A DNA stretch of 64,000 bases from Sitta carolinensis (Eukaryota > Chordata > Aves > Passeriformes > Sittidae): NCBI GenBank assembly GCA_032173965.1, contig JAVUNC010000004.1:27815001-27879000 (forward strand), read 5' to 3'. Numbering within the stretch: the stretch's first letter is position 1; every line of letters starts with the position of its first letter. Under the pieces are notes generated by a model, which did not search any database, had not been told where the DNA came from, and saw only the letters and a program-made list of their open reading frames with translations. Positions 25,884 through 40,500 of this stretch are shown piece by piece. The position numbers and the translations under genes were made by a program.

Positions 25884-28800
25884 CTTTAAATGTAACACTA
25901 CCGATGAAATTTTAGCTTGATATTTTTGCTGTCAAACACCTTCCAACAAAGTCCTGATTTTCTCTACATCACTTAGGCACAGCACTGTTGTTTTGTGGGC
26001 TTTTTGAAGAATTAGTTAATGGACTGTACTCACAACTATCAAGAGAATGTCTCCTTATAGAAGTGAATGATTACAGAGTCTTGTCATCAAAATACTGGAT
26101 AGATCATGCAACAGTGTATTGCATACTGCAAATACTACCTAATATGCAAGCAATGTTTCCCACACTCAGCTGTCATAATATTTACATGTTTACATGTAAT
26201 TTCTCATTGATTTCCCATTGGATTTGAAACTTATGCTTTTATGTGGGCTTCTTCAGATGTGTTGAGAAGGGAATAAATAATCAGATCTTATTATTCCACA
26301 CCAGAAAAGAGTTCTAAACCTAAACCAAGGCAGTTTTTTAGCACATATTCTGCAACACCAAATTATCCCCTATTTCTGTAATTTGAGACCTTAAATTGCA
26401 AGCAGGCTATGTATTAATTTATTAGCTGAAAATTGCCTCTGAATATCACTTTGTGGCTTGAATTAATTTCTAATTACCCTTCAGAAAGAGGTATGTTCAG
26501 ATTAAATTTCAGTTTTTTAACAGATTGTTTTGGTCCGTTAAAAATGCAAGAATGATCTCAGAAAAGAAGATATAAATGTTGATTGCATTGCAATACGATT
26601 GTAAAAAACTTGTAAATATATTGCACTGTTTCCAAATTATGACAAAGATATCATATAGGGATACAACATAACATGTTTGACACTGTATCGGCAACTGAAA
26701 CAAAAATAGGAATTTCTTTTTCTCATAGACATATGGTGGAATCCCATCTGGTATATCTAACCAGTCTGAGAATTATAACATGTCCTGTTTTTCAAATTTG
26801 TTAAGTCTTTACTAGCAACACTGGTAAAGTTTTTATATTTGCAATGCAGTAGATAAGTCTGAATTTATGTGTAAATCAAGTGAGGAGTCATGCAATGTGA
26901 TTTTTAAAGAGGTATGTAGGTAACAGTTTCAAAATATAATTTATACTTCTCTGAAAAAAAGATAGATGCTTGATTATAAAAATCCATATATGATTATACA
27001 GTCAAGAAGAATTCTTATGTATTGATGTAAAACACAAAAAATACTGCAGAATTTCTTTTTTCTTTCTCATTCTTTATGAAGACAGGTAAACTGCAGCCTA
27101 CAAAACATCAATCCTTCAGTTTGTCACATTGAGCAATTCCATCAGAAATGAGAACCCACACGTTAGCACATGTTTCTGGGCAGCATCACTGGGTCTTTCA
27201 TCCATAAGTGGTAAATTGGTCCACCTATATCTTTTTCTCCACTAAATTAAAACACTTTAAATCCTTTCGGATACATTTTTCATCATTAAAGTGCATAGAT
27301 AAACAGATTTCTGGATTTCCACCAACCACAGTGACACTAAATACTATCAGAGTAACAATGCAATAATTCTGTATGTGTTTATGCTGTGCATAATGATATA
27401 TGTAGAAAGATTGCACTAATTAAGTCAGGTAAAAGGAAGAAAACTTCAAAACTGTTAGCTTGTCCTAAAAATTTCTTCTGAATTTCTTGCATCCTCATTA
27501 TTTTCTACATCTGTATAATCTTAATATATTGTTCAAAAATATAAATTGCTAAATAATTTTTACTATTGCCATTGAAGGAGAATATAAACCAAGTAGAGCA
27601 AGCACATTCTCACTGGTTTACTGTTGTACCTCAAATAATTCTGATGAATTTAATGGAAAGCATGAAAATTTTTACTATGAGAAAATACAGCTTTATCCGA
27701 GGAAGCTATAATGTGTGACTATTACAGCCACACAGCTCTACTAAGAAGGTCAAAATCTCCTGGATTTTGACAAAAATACAAGCTGCAGGACTATGCATGC
27801 AGCAAGGACAAGATTTATTTGTAAAAGATAGGTGAACAAAGCTTTAAGGAAGCCCCTAGGTATCTGAAGTATCCACACGATACAATAACAGGTAAAATAC
27901 TGGAGCTGTGGATGACCCAAACCTTTTTAAAAGTGGCTGCTGAAAGTGACCTGAGCTGCCCTGGGCATTAGATATCCACATGTATGCACTTGAATGATTC
28001 ACAAGGTTTGTGCAATGCCTGGACAACCTTCTGTACTCATAAATTCTGGTATACATATACCAATTTTAAAATTTGAAATAATTCTGTACAATTGCCTGAA
28101 ATATGTCTTTATAGGTTACAGGCATCATAACACAAATAAACCAATTCCACCATTCCTTTAGGTAAATATTTGTCACCTTTGTTTGATTTTGAAACCCCTT
28201 GACTAATGAAAGTGAATGCTAGTCTTGATAAGATGGACAATCCCAAATTTCTCACTGAAAATAGAAAACATGGCAGAGGCTTTAGGGGATATCTGTTTCC
28301 TTGATGCTTCTACTTTTTCCACAACTATGTAACTATTTTTTTTTCACAGTGTACACTGAACCTGGATGTATTTCATCTCGCTATGGAACAAAGCAGTTCT
28401 TAATACACTCCATTTATCTTGCCAACTCTAAACCACTTAACTATAGAATACTCTGTCAAATACTTAGTATTTATACACTAGTTTGCAATCTATACTCTAA
28501 TTCTACTTTAATTCAGAAAGTGATACCATTTGAAATATATTAACTAAAGAAAAAAATACAATCTAGTTTCAGACTGAAATAATTTCTCTAGGTCTCCTAA
28601 GGGTACAGAGACTCTCTTTAAACCTGATATCCCTTTTTCTTTTTTTCCCAGGGTGTGAGAGGTGAAGTGTGATAAAAATTACAGCATAAGAACCAAGAAT
28701 AATGATGCATCTTCCAGGCCTGTTCCAAGTCCTGTTATTGCACTTATCTTAGATGTATTTAATCATTGAACTTATTATGAAGACCTTTATAAGTCTCTCT

Positions 28801-29764
28801 TAGCAGATACATAAGGACTGCTTTATCTATCTCTTTTTCTATCTGTATTATCTTAGTGTTTACAGTAAAGAAATTGCTTGTTTTGTTTGTTTTTGGGTTT
28901 TTTTTTTGCCATGTTCCCTTTTAAATTAATGCTTATTTTTATATATATCCCTTGATTCACATACAATTATTAGGCAACATTTTCTGTTTCCCCAGCATGA
29001 ATTGAGTTTAACTCTTCTTGCTTTAATAGATTTTTGCTGCACGTACTGTGGTGGCACAAAGAACAGCATTTTGCTCAGTGACACTGTGCAGATGCTTTCA
29101 AATCTCTTCCTGTGTGAAACCAGGACAAAGGCAGAGCATTCAGCCTGCATCTGGGGGTGGATAGATTTTGTAGTTTCTCCAGGAGAGAAAGCTTTAGTGT
29201 TACAGTTGAACCCACACTCCTGACTCATTTTTAGAGTGGCACAGAGCTTAGAAGTGAGGAGACAACACAATACAAATATCCAAAATATTATATGGAATAT
29301 GACACGTACAAAGATTAACCTTTGAAGATTTCTTTAGAAAAGAAACAGACACAAAAGTTTTATTCCAAAAGAGGTAGGATTTTTCTAGTGGCCATTTTCA
29401 GTGATACAAAAAGAAAGTCAAATCTAATAGGAATATCAACGCTTCCTCCAAAACTGAAAAGTAGTAAGTTATGAGAAGACGGAAAAAAGCCCTCATTGAA
29501 AAACACTACCTGCTCCATAGAGAGTTTCTCTCTTGAGGTTTTAAAAGGTTGTGAGAAATACAGCTCGTGCCAAACAAAGGACAAGACTATGAATTTGAAT
29601 TGAAATATTAAAGTTCTAGTAGAATATATATTATTGAATGTAAAATAACTTAATAATAACTAAAATAACTAAATAACTTAGTTACTTCAAATGTCTACAT
29701 TAGCTTTAGGATTATTCTGGTATTTTTGCTTATTTGAAAAATGTTTGTGCTGCTTATGCTCATA
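25884..29764. other. AT-rich non-coding stretch
   Basis: No gene or recognised repeat was seen. Short T runs occur near 28317-28325 and a TTTG-type run near 28876-28908. The open frames here are short and of AT-rich random composition. Confidence 0.55.
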
Positions 29765-30310
29765 AGATAGTGAGAAATAAAACAAAAATTAAAACACCTG
29801 AACCCCCCACCTTCCTTCTCCCCAGTCTCAGCTGCACTCACTTCTCACCTACTCTCCACCCCTGAGCAGTGCAGGGGGACAGGGAATGGGGTTGTGCTCA
29901 GTTTGTAACTGCTTCTCTCACTGCTCCTTCCCTCTCACACTTCCTCCCAGCTCTGACATGGGCTCTTCATGGACCACAGCTCCTTTGGGAGATCTCCACG
30001 TGCTCCAGCATGGGGTCCTCCACTGGCTGCAGTGTAGATGTCTGTTACCCATGGTCTGCTTCCCACGCTGCAGGGGAATCTCTGCTCCAGTGCCTGGAGC
30101 ACATCCTCCCCCTCATTCTTCCATGACCTGTGTCTACAGAGTTGTTGCTCTTGTATATTGTCACTCTTCTCTCTCACAACCTTCAGTATGGCATTATTTT
30201 TCCCTTTCTTCACATCTTTCTGCCAAGTTGCCTGCAACTGAGCTGTGGGTTCAGCTGTACCCTGCACCAGGTGGGCTGGAGCTTCCTGGAACTGGCAGTA
30301 TAATGTTGAC
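29765..30310. mobile_element. ERV LTR fragment, avian type
   Basis: This is an abrupt GC- and C-rich island in AT-rich DNA whose order of blocks matches a familiar long avian ERV LTR. It shows AGTGAGAAATAAAAC, a run of C-rich CCCCCCACC, the GCAGGGGGACAGGGAATGGG block near 29870, repeats of the CTCCAGCATGGGGTCC type near 30003, GCTGCAGGGGAATCTCTGCTCC near 30068 and CTGGAGCACATCCTCCCCCT near 30094. The first part of the family's LTR and its far end are missing or too diverged to place, so both boundaries are approximate. The ORFs across it on both strands are by-products of the low stop density in GC-rich sequence. Transcriptional orientation was not determined. Confidence 0.75.
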
Positions 30311-31239
30311 CTGCCATCAGATTTGAAGAAATATTTTAAGTACAATGGGACAATCACACATTCCCTAGAAGTATTTTCTTCTTCTGAAAAATCTTTACTA
30401 TGCTTTATGGTTTTAATTAGAGACAAAATATAGGAAATTATTTTAACTGTCTAAGATACTTGACAAAAGTATTCCCAACTTTTTAGTTGGGAAAATATAC
30501 TTTTTAGTGTGAGCTAACCTCTATATTGAAAGTGGAGTATGTGATAATACTCCTTGGACTTTCTATGCTTCTATCTATTTAAACAGTATAGTATAGATTA
30601 TCATTTCTTTACTGGATGCATGTCTTGAATTGTGGAGCAATAACCAACAACATTTCGTATAGCAGATTACAAAAACTGTCTGAATTGTTTTAGATTAATT
30701 TTATTCTTTTATAAGAGTAGAAATCACAAAACACTCATTAAAAATAAATTGATTATAAATATTTTTAACCCATGTTTTCTTAGAGAAATACCTCCAACTT
30801 GTGAAGACGAGGCAGTTAGAGGTAGATTATCTCAGAACAAGAATGTGTTTAATTATCTAGGTGAACTAGTTAAACCTTCAAATACAGTAGTCTTTCCCTT
30901 TAAAAAATAATTGGTCTACAACAGTTTGTCACATTGTTAATTGTCTGGCAGCTAAGGTAAAAACATCCACAGAGCCAAAGGACTCTCTGCAATGAACACT
31001 TTAGCCTTTTGCAGCTCTCCCCAGGCTCTACCTGCACAATAACACAGCAAACTGCCATAGTCCAAGTGACCTTGATGTTGGATAGGCTCAGCCACTTAAA
31101 ATTTCTCTTTTGCAGCTGGAAGGCTTGGCTCATTTTTTGCTAGGAAACATTTAGTTATTTGTGTAGCAGATTTTTTTTGTGGAAATTAGCTGTTGGATAA
31201 TCTAGACTATGTAGCACAGACATAAAGAGACTGAGTGTC

Positions 31240-31259
31240 AAAAAAAAAGAAAAAAAAAG

Positions 31260-31300
<41 letters not shown>
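31240..31300. repeat. A-rich tract, (A8GA)2 then A40
   Basis: The tract starts as two near-identical A8-9-G-A units and continues as 40 uninterrupted A residues. It may be the tail of a very old or lost retrotransposed copy, or a microsatellite. No element body is recognisable on the 5' side. Confidence 0.9.
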
Positions 31301-31302
<2 letters not shown>

Positions 31303-34300
31303 AATTGTGTTCTAGACACCAGGCAACTTTTGCATGAAAAATGAGAATCAAAAACAGGACAGTGAGTTGCTATACAGATGGAAACAGAAATTTCTGTTCC
31401 ATGCATCCTACCAAGAGTGTCTTCAGCTGGATCACATAAGTCTTCCAGAATTTTTTATTATTCTCAGTTTTTAAATTCCAGCTGGTCCCTGGTTCTACAT
31501 GGCTACTCCAGTTATTTGCCATCTTAACTGCACATAAAATCTCTCTTAACTCTCTTCCCTATATACAAAAGGCTGGCCTGCATGACTTTTTTCTACATCT
31601 GCTGCAACAGTCTCTATTGACCATTTTACAGTGCCTTATCTAGGTACAATTTTGATAAATTTACAGCAGGAAACACCCAAGGAAACTTCTAGAAGGGCCA
31701 GATTCTCCACTTGGGGTTTTAATCAACATGTTTGAGCAGGTGAAATTAGTACAGCCAGAGACAAAAATGTGTGAGGGAAATACTCTGAAAGCCTTCTTGA
31801 AGCCACTTTAAGACCTTTTGCAACATTTGCTCAAATACTTTGGTGTAAGGAGTGTGAGACCTCAGTCATTCAACTGGCCTCATGTTCAGCAAGTTGCCTT
31901 TGCAAAAGAGTGCCTGGGAAATTTTCTCACTCCCCAAGGAATTAATGATCCAACTTAACTGCATGTGTAAGAGGTACAACTCTGATACCCAGCAATGCAG
32001 CAACTATAACATGTAAACTGTATTTTATACTTTCAACTTAAATTCTGTAGCGTTTGCCATATTTGCAATACCTCATAATATAGACTTGAAATAGTATACA
32101 TATTTAAAGTTGATTTATAAACTAGATTAGAACTACTTCTCAAGCAGAAATGGAAATAAGGATGTTCAGAATTATTTCTTTACTTTGTCTACTAGAAGAA
32201 TTTCACTTCCAATTGTAGATGATTCTTAAAGTCCCCCAAAGCTGTACCTCAACAGAGGCTATATACAGACTCTTTGCTTAAAAACAGACATGCAGGAAAC
32301 TTTGCAAAGAACAGTGGACATGAAAGCAGTTTTAGCTCATACTTCCAGAAAACTTGGTACATGCACATATTTCTGCAGGAATATAGTCACATCACTGCAT
32401 GTCTTTTACTTCATGTCTTTTACTTTAGACTAGTTCTTTGGCCCAACAGAACTGCTGCACACTGAAAAACATTTTGAGAAATTTTAGTCCCAGTGCAAGA
32501 CAGGTACATAAATAAATACATAAAGTATGGACCAAACAATTTAATTCTCTTTGTTAGCATGAAGAGCTCTTAGAATATGTCTAAGAAATTCTTCTTTTGT
32601 TTTTTTTTTTTTTTTCCCCAGCCTGGAAGTAGTTTGAATTCTAAATTCAATTGCTTTGCCTGTCCCCACAGTCATCTCTGTTGTATAACTCTACAAAGAA
32701 GGTTGATCCAAGCTGACTGTTGAGAACAATCTCTCAGACAAGGTATCACTTGTGGGAATCAATACAACAGAACAGTCTCAGAGTGTATTTAACGGCCGAA
32801 CATACATGGAAGTAAAAATTAAAGAAAGTGAGTTTTTAGATTATTGATAAGTTAGTCCAGTTTGAAACTTTCCTGGACATTAATAATATTCTTCCTGCTA
32901 GTGGATATTTCTTACCATCAGTCATTGTAATTATCAGTATGCATTCAAGGTAGTCAGTCCTTAGCAATCACAGCTGATACCAGCTGCAAAAATGCAATAC
33001 CAAGGCCCTGATGCCACCTAATTAGCACTGATGGCAGCAGTCCTGGATGTTCTTAGTCTCCATGGTAAAGGTAATATATGTATGTCTTCAGTGGATGTCT
33101 TCTCCACACCCACCAAATTCTGGATAATTCATAAGGCTTGTGAATTCTCACCCCTCAGCCTCAACTCCATCCTACTGCCGGCCTGATCCTTGGGGAATAT
33201 TACTTTTTCAGGTTCTGGCATGTGCCTTATTATCTGCTACTGCTGCTTTTCCTAGAGCAAAAGAAATATTCTTGCAGTTCATTAGGCTGCATTTTCTCAA
33301 TGAGCACTTACTATCCATTGGTGTGCTATTAATAGCTCTGGGGATGCTGCCCTCAACTAGTGTTCATATTTTCAAGGTCTTTGCTATTAACAGGCACTTA
33401 AACTATGTGTAACAAGAGACACCTGGCATCAAGTGCATGTCAACTGTTTCTCATAACAATATGATATTCAGTCTTACAAGCCAGAACTAGAGCTTCACAC
33501 TGTTTGCACCAGACACAATAAGGCTCATGGCCAGCAATGGTAGTAACTTTTTACTGGATTATTTGGTAAAAAATGTTCACAGAGTTATACGATATCAATG
33601 TGGTCCTGTATGGGTTCAAAAGAAGCTACAATTAAAAACTACTTTGTGTGCTTCTGCGTTTATAGGTGCAGCACATGTCTGGTATACCTACAGCTGTTTT
33701 ATTAACTAATATAACTGTAACATCAGAGACTGAATACTACATAGGGCCAGGCAGTTTTGTTAAATTTTTAGCTAGATGAGCTCCCTTAGGAAAAGGAGCA
33801 GCTTCCCCTTGTTTACCAGCAGGGGATCCCTTACATATATTGATAGCATTTTCTCAGTGTTGACCAGATCACCTTTGGAAAAAAGTTGATCTAATTTCAT
33901 ATACCAACAGAAAATCCACCAAAAAATCAAGTTTTGGCCTAAAACCCAACACTCTTCTCTAGGTTGTGCTAAACTTTTATTAAGCAGCTACAACTACCTT
34001 CTACCTCTCTTGTTGCATCCTATTAGGCAGAGGAGCCATCACAGTCATCTTCGTACACATTACTTGGCTTCAAGGAACATTCCTGACTCCACTGCTACAA
34101 GTCAGTGCCATATCCAAGATTCATACTTTACATACCCTTTTGTGATTGAGACTGTCAGTAGCTATTGAAGAGAGAGTAATAAGCTGCTATTCTTGGATTT
34201 TGAGCTACATATATTGCATGACAGTTATGTCACCTAATTTTGAAGTATTCACTGGTTGTATCCAAGCTTTTCTCAGCCTCATATATTTAAAACCCTGTGG

Positions 34301-37300
34301 AATGGTTTAACAGTGTGCAGCTGCTTTGGAAAAAAATCCAAAACATCTATTTAGGGTTCTAAAAATAAACATTTAAATGTACCTAATTACAAAGTACTAG
34401 AAACCCCACAGTACTGCAGCTATGTAACCCTGAAGGCAACAGAAATTCCCCTCTGCAGGTTAATTTAAGTTCCCTCATCTGATCGACCAGGCACAATATA
34501 TTGGAGACCAGGCTCTTGAACTCTCTCTTCTTGCTTACTCATAGATCCTTTCTCTATCATCTGATTTCTACATTCCAACAAAATGACAGCCCGTCTTTCA
34601 TACCCAAGTTTGAGAACATTTTTAGATACAGATTCAATTGCTTCATCACTGAATTACTGCATATAATACTTAATTTTTCTTGTCTTTATAAAGGATATAG
34701 GGGTTTACTGAGTTAAGGATTTGCCTTAAGGAGAAGGTCTCCCCCATACTGACTTCCCAATAGACAAAAATTACCGTCCAATAACTTTTGAGTCAAGGCT
34801 TCAGGATCTGAAGTCCAGTTTCTCAGAACTCAATCACATCCTACTCTTAGTGGTTCTGGTTTCCCTGGGAAGTTTACTTATCAAGAGGGACAATTTAGCT
34901 CTTAAAATTGTCTCCATCCAACAGACCAGGACCTCAACCACCTTATTTCATCATTTTACCTGGCTAAGCTGGTGGGTTGACATTACAATACTAAATAAAT
35001 AAGTAGGGAGTATGTTGCCCCTGAAAATAAGCCTTCTGATTTGTTTTGGTATAATGGAGTCAGTTCTCATGAATTGTAAGATAAACAAGAATCATGTTTA
35101 CATTCCTTTATGAAAAGATATCACCTGATGGACTTCTCAAGTGAGCAGTGAAGATGGAGAGGTGGTAACTTCTCTGTCCAATCTCTGGTCACTGTCCAGA
35201 AACTTATATATATGAGGTCAACAATAAACGAGAGACTTCTTTTCTTCTTCTCTGACTGAATGCCTGTTGTGTGTGTTACTGCGTTCCCTCTGTACATCAC
35301 AGTAACAGGGGTACTTATTTTATGAATTATATCATTAAAAAGGAGACATGATCCCAGTAAATGCAAGAACAGCTGTGAGAAGGAACATGTTGCAAGAGTC
35401 TTCCCAGTAATCAAAGAATGGGTGTTTCATGTTTTCCTTTGCTGATCAGTGGATAGTCCATCATTATTGCCTCCTATTAAGTGCTGATAAGGATATCTTA
35501 GTATCTTATCTATATTCTCCACTAAATAACATGCTTTGGAAAACAGTTTTATTTTGCTAATTTCATGTGTATAAAAATTATCTCGATTTAGTGCTGGAGT
35601 TCAGGAGAGAGGTCAGAAGTTTAAGAGAAAAAATGATGATGCTCATTATTTGGATATAATCACAGCCTTTTTAGTATTCACAGAGATCTAGTGTCAATGT
35701 TTAGTTCACACCAGATGAAAATAAATGGATTTGAGTTAGCTTCTCAGATGCCAATCTAATTAAACACAATATATAAAATACAACTGACATATGTAGCAGA
35801 GCATAGAAGTATTTATACAGTTTATGTAGCAGTTTTCAGGTGTAAAACATCAATTATTAAGGCACTCCATTGTTTATTCACTCACCACAAAGCAACTGGG
35901 CTCGGTTTTATGCAAAGTAAAGGCAGGCTCACTTTAAATTACCCTTATGGGAGTTAAGTATCACTTGATAATAACAGTAGGGGAAAGATTCTTCTTAAAC
36001 AATCCAGCTGCAATTTAAAAAATTCAATTATCCTTTACAATATCTGGGGCAAGACCAAGGGCTAATGGGTTCTAAATCAGAAGGTGACTTTCTTTCACTG
36101 GCTTTCTTGGTCATTTTATGTTGCACTTTGCACTTTGTCACTGTTAAGGGAAACTGAGGTTGATTGATAGAAAGTATTTAAGAGTTTAGGCAGAAAGGAG
36201 AGTATCTAGAATTTCAGGTCATAAGCTGCCAGTCATGACAAGTGGCACTGGATGATCTAGCTATTACTGCTTGTATTTGAGCTGAGCTATGCACACATCC
36301 AACAATCCTAGGCTCTGAAGCCCTGCAAGACAGTTATCTTTATTGTCTGGGGGGTCTGGTTTATTATTTTCTCCAGACCACTTGAGTTTGACTGATAAAT
36401 GGGTGTAGGTTCCCAACATGACCACACCATGGTAGTTTTCCATTTGAATACTCAGGGCATTCCCTGGCACTCCAGTCTGGCTAAGCCTCAGCTTGTTAGT
36501 GACTAATGGCTCTCATAGGATACTCTTCTGACTATCAAATGATACAGGATTAGTAAGGAAGTAGATAGGAGGGCCATTCAAGCTCATTTTTATTCATATT
36601 TACTACACATTACACTCTATTTTCATACTGCAGTAGTAACTGTTCAGGAACTGCTGAGAAAAGCAGTGGAATCGGTTTTACTTTCTGGGGTTGATTTCTG
36701 TTAAAATAATTTTTAAAAAATCTGTCAGTTCAAGTAGGTGGCGGACAATGAAATCTTGTATTTGAACCAGTTCCCTTTTTCCCTTGTGTAATGCAAACAA
36801 AGTGTAAGTCCTCCGGCAGGGATTGTTTGCTTATATATTTTTGTATGTTACCATTGTGATGATTCTACATTAAACCATTCTACTTGCAGAAGAGATCCCT
36901 GTTTTATAGCCCCATTTTTTACAGTTTCTATTCATGGTATGAATATATGTTTGTATTTCAGGATTTTGAACTATTACAGTTTGAAAAGAATAATCATCTT
37001 AAAACCCTTCTTCTTGTCACATATGATTTCAAACATTCTGCTTCTAGGTTTTTTTTTTTCCTTAAAAGGTTTTTACTTACATTGTTACCCCTGTATCTTA
37101 CTCCTTACTCCTTCCCAGCCATTCCCATATTCCCTCAAAAGATCCTGTTTTAATTTGATTTGAGCTTTATTTCACTGTACAAAGACAATTTCTAAAGGCA
37201 GGAAAATAATGTCCTAAAAAGCAAGTCATATGGGAGATTCATAAAATGACAATCATCCTCTTAAAATATCACAGATTTACTATGCTAAGTACTTCAGCAA

Positions 37301-37505
37301 TGAAAACTGTACTCCAGTCTTTAAGCATGCAACCAATTTCTTATTTATCTTTTAAGCCATTCTCAGGAATCCACTGACCAAATTATATTTCTGTTAACTT
37401 GCCATTCAGTTATAGGAGAGAAATGCTATTATGGTATTTGTGCAATCCATTTTCTTCCCTGTTTATGCAATATAACCTTTGACTTTTCTAATAAAAATAT
37501 AATTT

Positions 37506-37550
37506 ATATGTGTATATATATACACACACACATGCACATATATATATATC
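37506..37550. repeat. TA/CA dinucleotide microsatellite
   Basis: Alternating TG, TA and CA dinucleotides form a 45-bp purine-pyrimidine alternating tract. It includes five consecutive AC units and five consecutive TA units. Confidence 0.9.
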
Positions 37551-40500
37551 ACATTCAATTTTGATTTAAGGAGTCAACTTCTTGTGAAAAAGTGACAGAC
37601 CAGGATTATACAGATGGGCTACCACAAAGCAAAACTGATAAGGTAGGTGTATATCTAGGTTTATAATGGTGCCCACAACATAATTAAAGAATTGTGATGG
37701 TGCCTGATTACTGACAGCAGCCTTCTCTTCCTTCCTTTTTTTTTGTTCTCTCTGACTTACCCAAGGCTATACAATCACTGACCTATTATGCCATTGCCAA
37801 TCATTAGCTAGTTCTTATTAACAACTTTTTGCCTGTTACAATAATGTAGATGTCACAGTGTTACACAACCCTTGTTACTGCATTTCTCCCTGAAGATTTC
37901 TTAGATTGAAATGGGCGTAGAAGTAATTTGCACTATGGCAGTAATGACAAGGAAGGGGCGATTGTGAAGAGGTAAGTGAGTAACCTAAAGTCAGATTTAC
38001 TATATCTTAACTAAATATCCAAATAGCGAGGAAATGTAGGCACAACTCAACCTGTATTTCTGTTCTTTCCTAATTATCCTTGTATTTAATATTTTCATAT
38101 ATAAAACCTGAAAAGAACTTTATTAAATATATGTATACGCTTATACATCTTTCTTTGTGTGCGTGTGTTAAGAAAATCTATGTACTTCAATATATATGTC
38201 TATTTCCTCTGTCAAGTTAAATTACTCTTGTCTTGAGTGGGGTATCATCCAATATTTTCACCAGTAATCTGGTAGAGAAAATGTAGACCGTTCTTATGAA
38301 TCATTCCGTAAAATTTAAGCCAACATGCTTAGCCAATATGCTGCCAGATTGAAAGAAAATTAAAAATAATTTTGAAAATTAGAACAAACATTTGCATTAA
38401 ATTCAACACAAGCAAGTTCCAAGTGATTAGTCATTTGCATAAACTTGTTTCAAAGTTATCTGGCTAGTTAATAGTTCTGTAAAAAAGCATGTAGAGGTTG
38501 TAGTAGATCATGACTTGAATATGTGTCGAAATGCTGCCAAAAGAAGCCCTAGCAACCAAACAACAAAATACCCCAACCAATCAAAAAAATAAAAATAATA
38601 AAAAAAAAAATCATAAACAAAACCAAAAACAACCAGAGATTATAATAGATATAGGAAAGTGGAATTTTTGTAAGATTCATTTCATATTTTGTCCCTCCAT
38701 TACCTTTAAGGCCCCAAGGCAGAAACATTAGGTGCAGAGAATACAGAGAATATAGTGGAGAGCAGTGAGAATTCTTGGTCTAGAATATTGGTCTATATGA
38801 GGTCTAGAAAGCATGACCTATGAAAAAAATTGAAAAAAATTGAATTGTTTAGCCAGAAGAACACAGAGGTAGATGGAGATAGTCTTGAAAAACATAAAAG
38901 GCTGCTGTTGGAAAGGAAGGAATATTCTATTTTTGACCACAGGGGATAGAATAAAGAAAAATTTGCTTCAGTCTCAAAAATGTATAAACTTACATTTAGG
39001 AAAAAAATGTTTCATGGTAATACTAGTGAAGCTTTCTGTGTGACTCTGGCATTGCATCACTTTTTTTTTTTTTCTTGTGACCTGAACTAATATCTGTTAG
39101 AAATAAATGAGGGAATGTTGCTCCCGTCTGGGATATTTAAAATATTAGGTGACCTACTCAAGTTCATTCCAGCATTATTAATACATTATTATAAGATAAT
39201 GTTCTTATGTGGTTTTTTTTGGGTTATTTCTGTTTATGTAGTAGATATAACATACAGAGATATTTTTAAGTAGAGCAGCAGAACCTTCCAAAAGTACTGT
39301 TGTGGGATGGGTAAATGGCAGCAGTATTTAGATGTTCTTTGACAGATCAATATGTGTGAGCTTTACTTAGTGTCATAGCTCTTAAAAATCAAAACCATCA
39401 AGTTGCATTCAGAAGGTTGGATAGTTCACAACTTGATGCACAGCACTAGAGCATGCAAAACTTTAAACACAAAATAGAATTTGCAGGAAAGAAGCATCAA
39501 GTCAATCCTTCCCTCTATTATGAATTCTCAAGCTTTTTTGAACGTGTTGAAAACTCCAGAAGTCTTTGAGCCAGGCTTACACGGCTCCAGTTAAGTCCCT
39601 GCTGTGTTGTGCATGTCAAAATCCATTGAACTGCTGACTGCAGCTGGCTTAATATACTGCACTGTTTATTTCTGGGAATTTTATGCATTTGACCAGTTTT
39701 GAATTTTTAATGAAATGACTTAACACAAGATACAACAATAAAGTAAACGGTACTGATTCTCATACTGCTTACATCAGTTCATGTTTGAATTAACTTCACA
39801 AATATCAGTGGAATTTCTTCTTGATTACACTAATGAAACTAACTTAGAATCGAGCATGTTTTTAACAACAAAATAAATCTATTTTTATTTTTTAAAAAAT
39901 ACTTCATCTCCAAATGCTTTAAATATACAGCTGAACAACAAGTTAATAGCAAACAGCATTGTTCTCCCAAGTTGTGGCTCAATTTTCTCACTCTGATTAG
40001 CTAGCAATTTGTACAATTACACCTAAATGGATGCAATGCTGATTTCACTGCTTATTTTATTATAGCACTAAAGCAGGTACAGACCTATCTGCAATGCTTG
40101 TTTACAGTATTACTCATAAACAATTTTTTTACATACTCTATTAAAATTTCTCAGCTTGATTAGCTACCAGTCTACACTAAAACACTCAAGTTAAAATGAA
40201 AAGTTAATTGCTCTGAGTTGCTCAGATCATTTATATGCAACAGGATTTATTTGGGCTAATGAAGCTCCAGAATCTATCTAATACTATCTCACAGCCTTTT
40301 TCTGCCTTTCTACTTAATAATAAAATACATAAAAATGTCAATATAAGAAATTTCTTTTAGACCTGTAAGGTCTAATCAATCTGATGATACACTTAAGTCT
40401 GTGAAAAAGACACTGAAATCAGTGGAACTCTAGAAACCTAACTAAAAATTGTATTTCAGAAAATGATTATTTAAAGAAAAATACGTAGTTAAAGAAAAAA

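Noticed and set aside
29869..30433. Overlapping open frames of 62-163 codons on both strands
   Set aside because: They lie inside a recognisable avian ERV LTR fragment and have no protein-like domain.
36264..36470. Minus-strand frame of 68 codons with fairly balanced composition
   Set aside because: No splice-site context, no recognised family and a length expected by chance in 64 kb.
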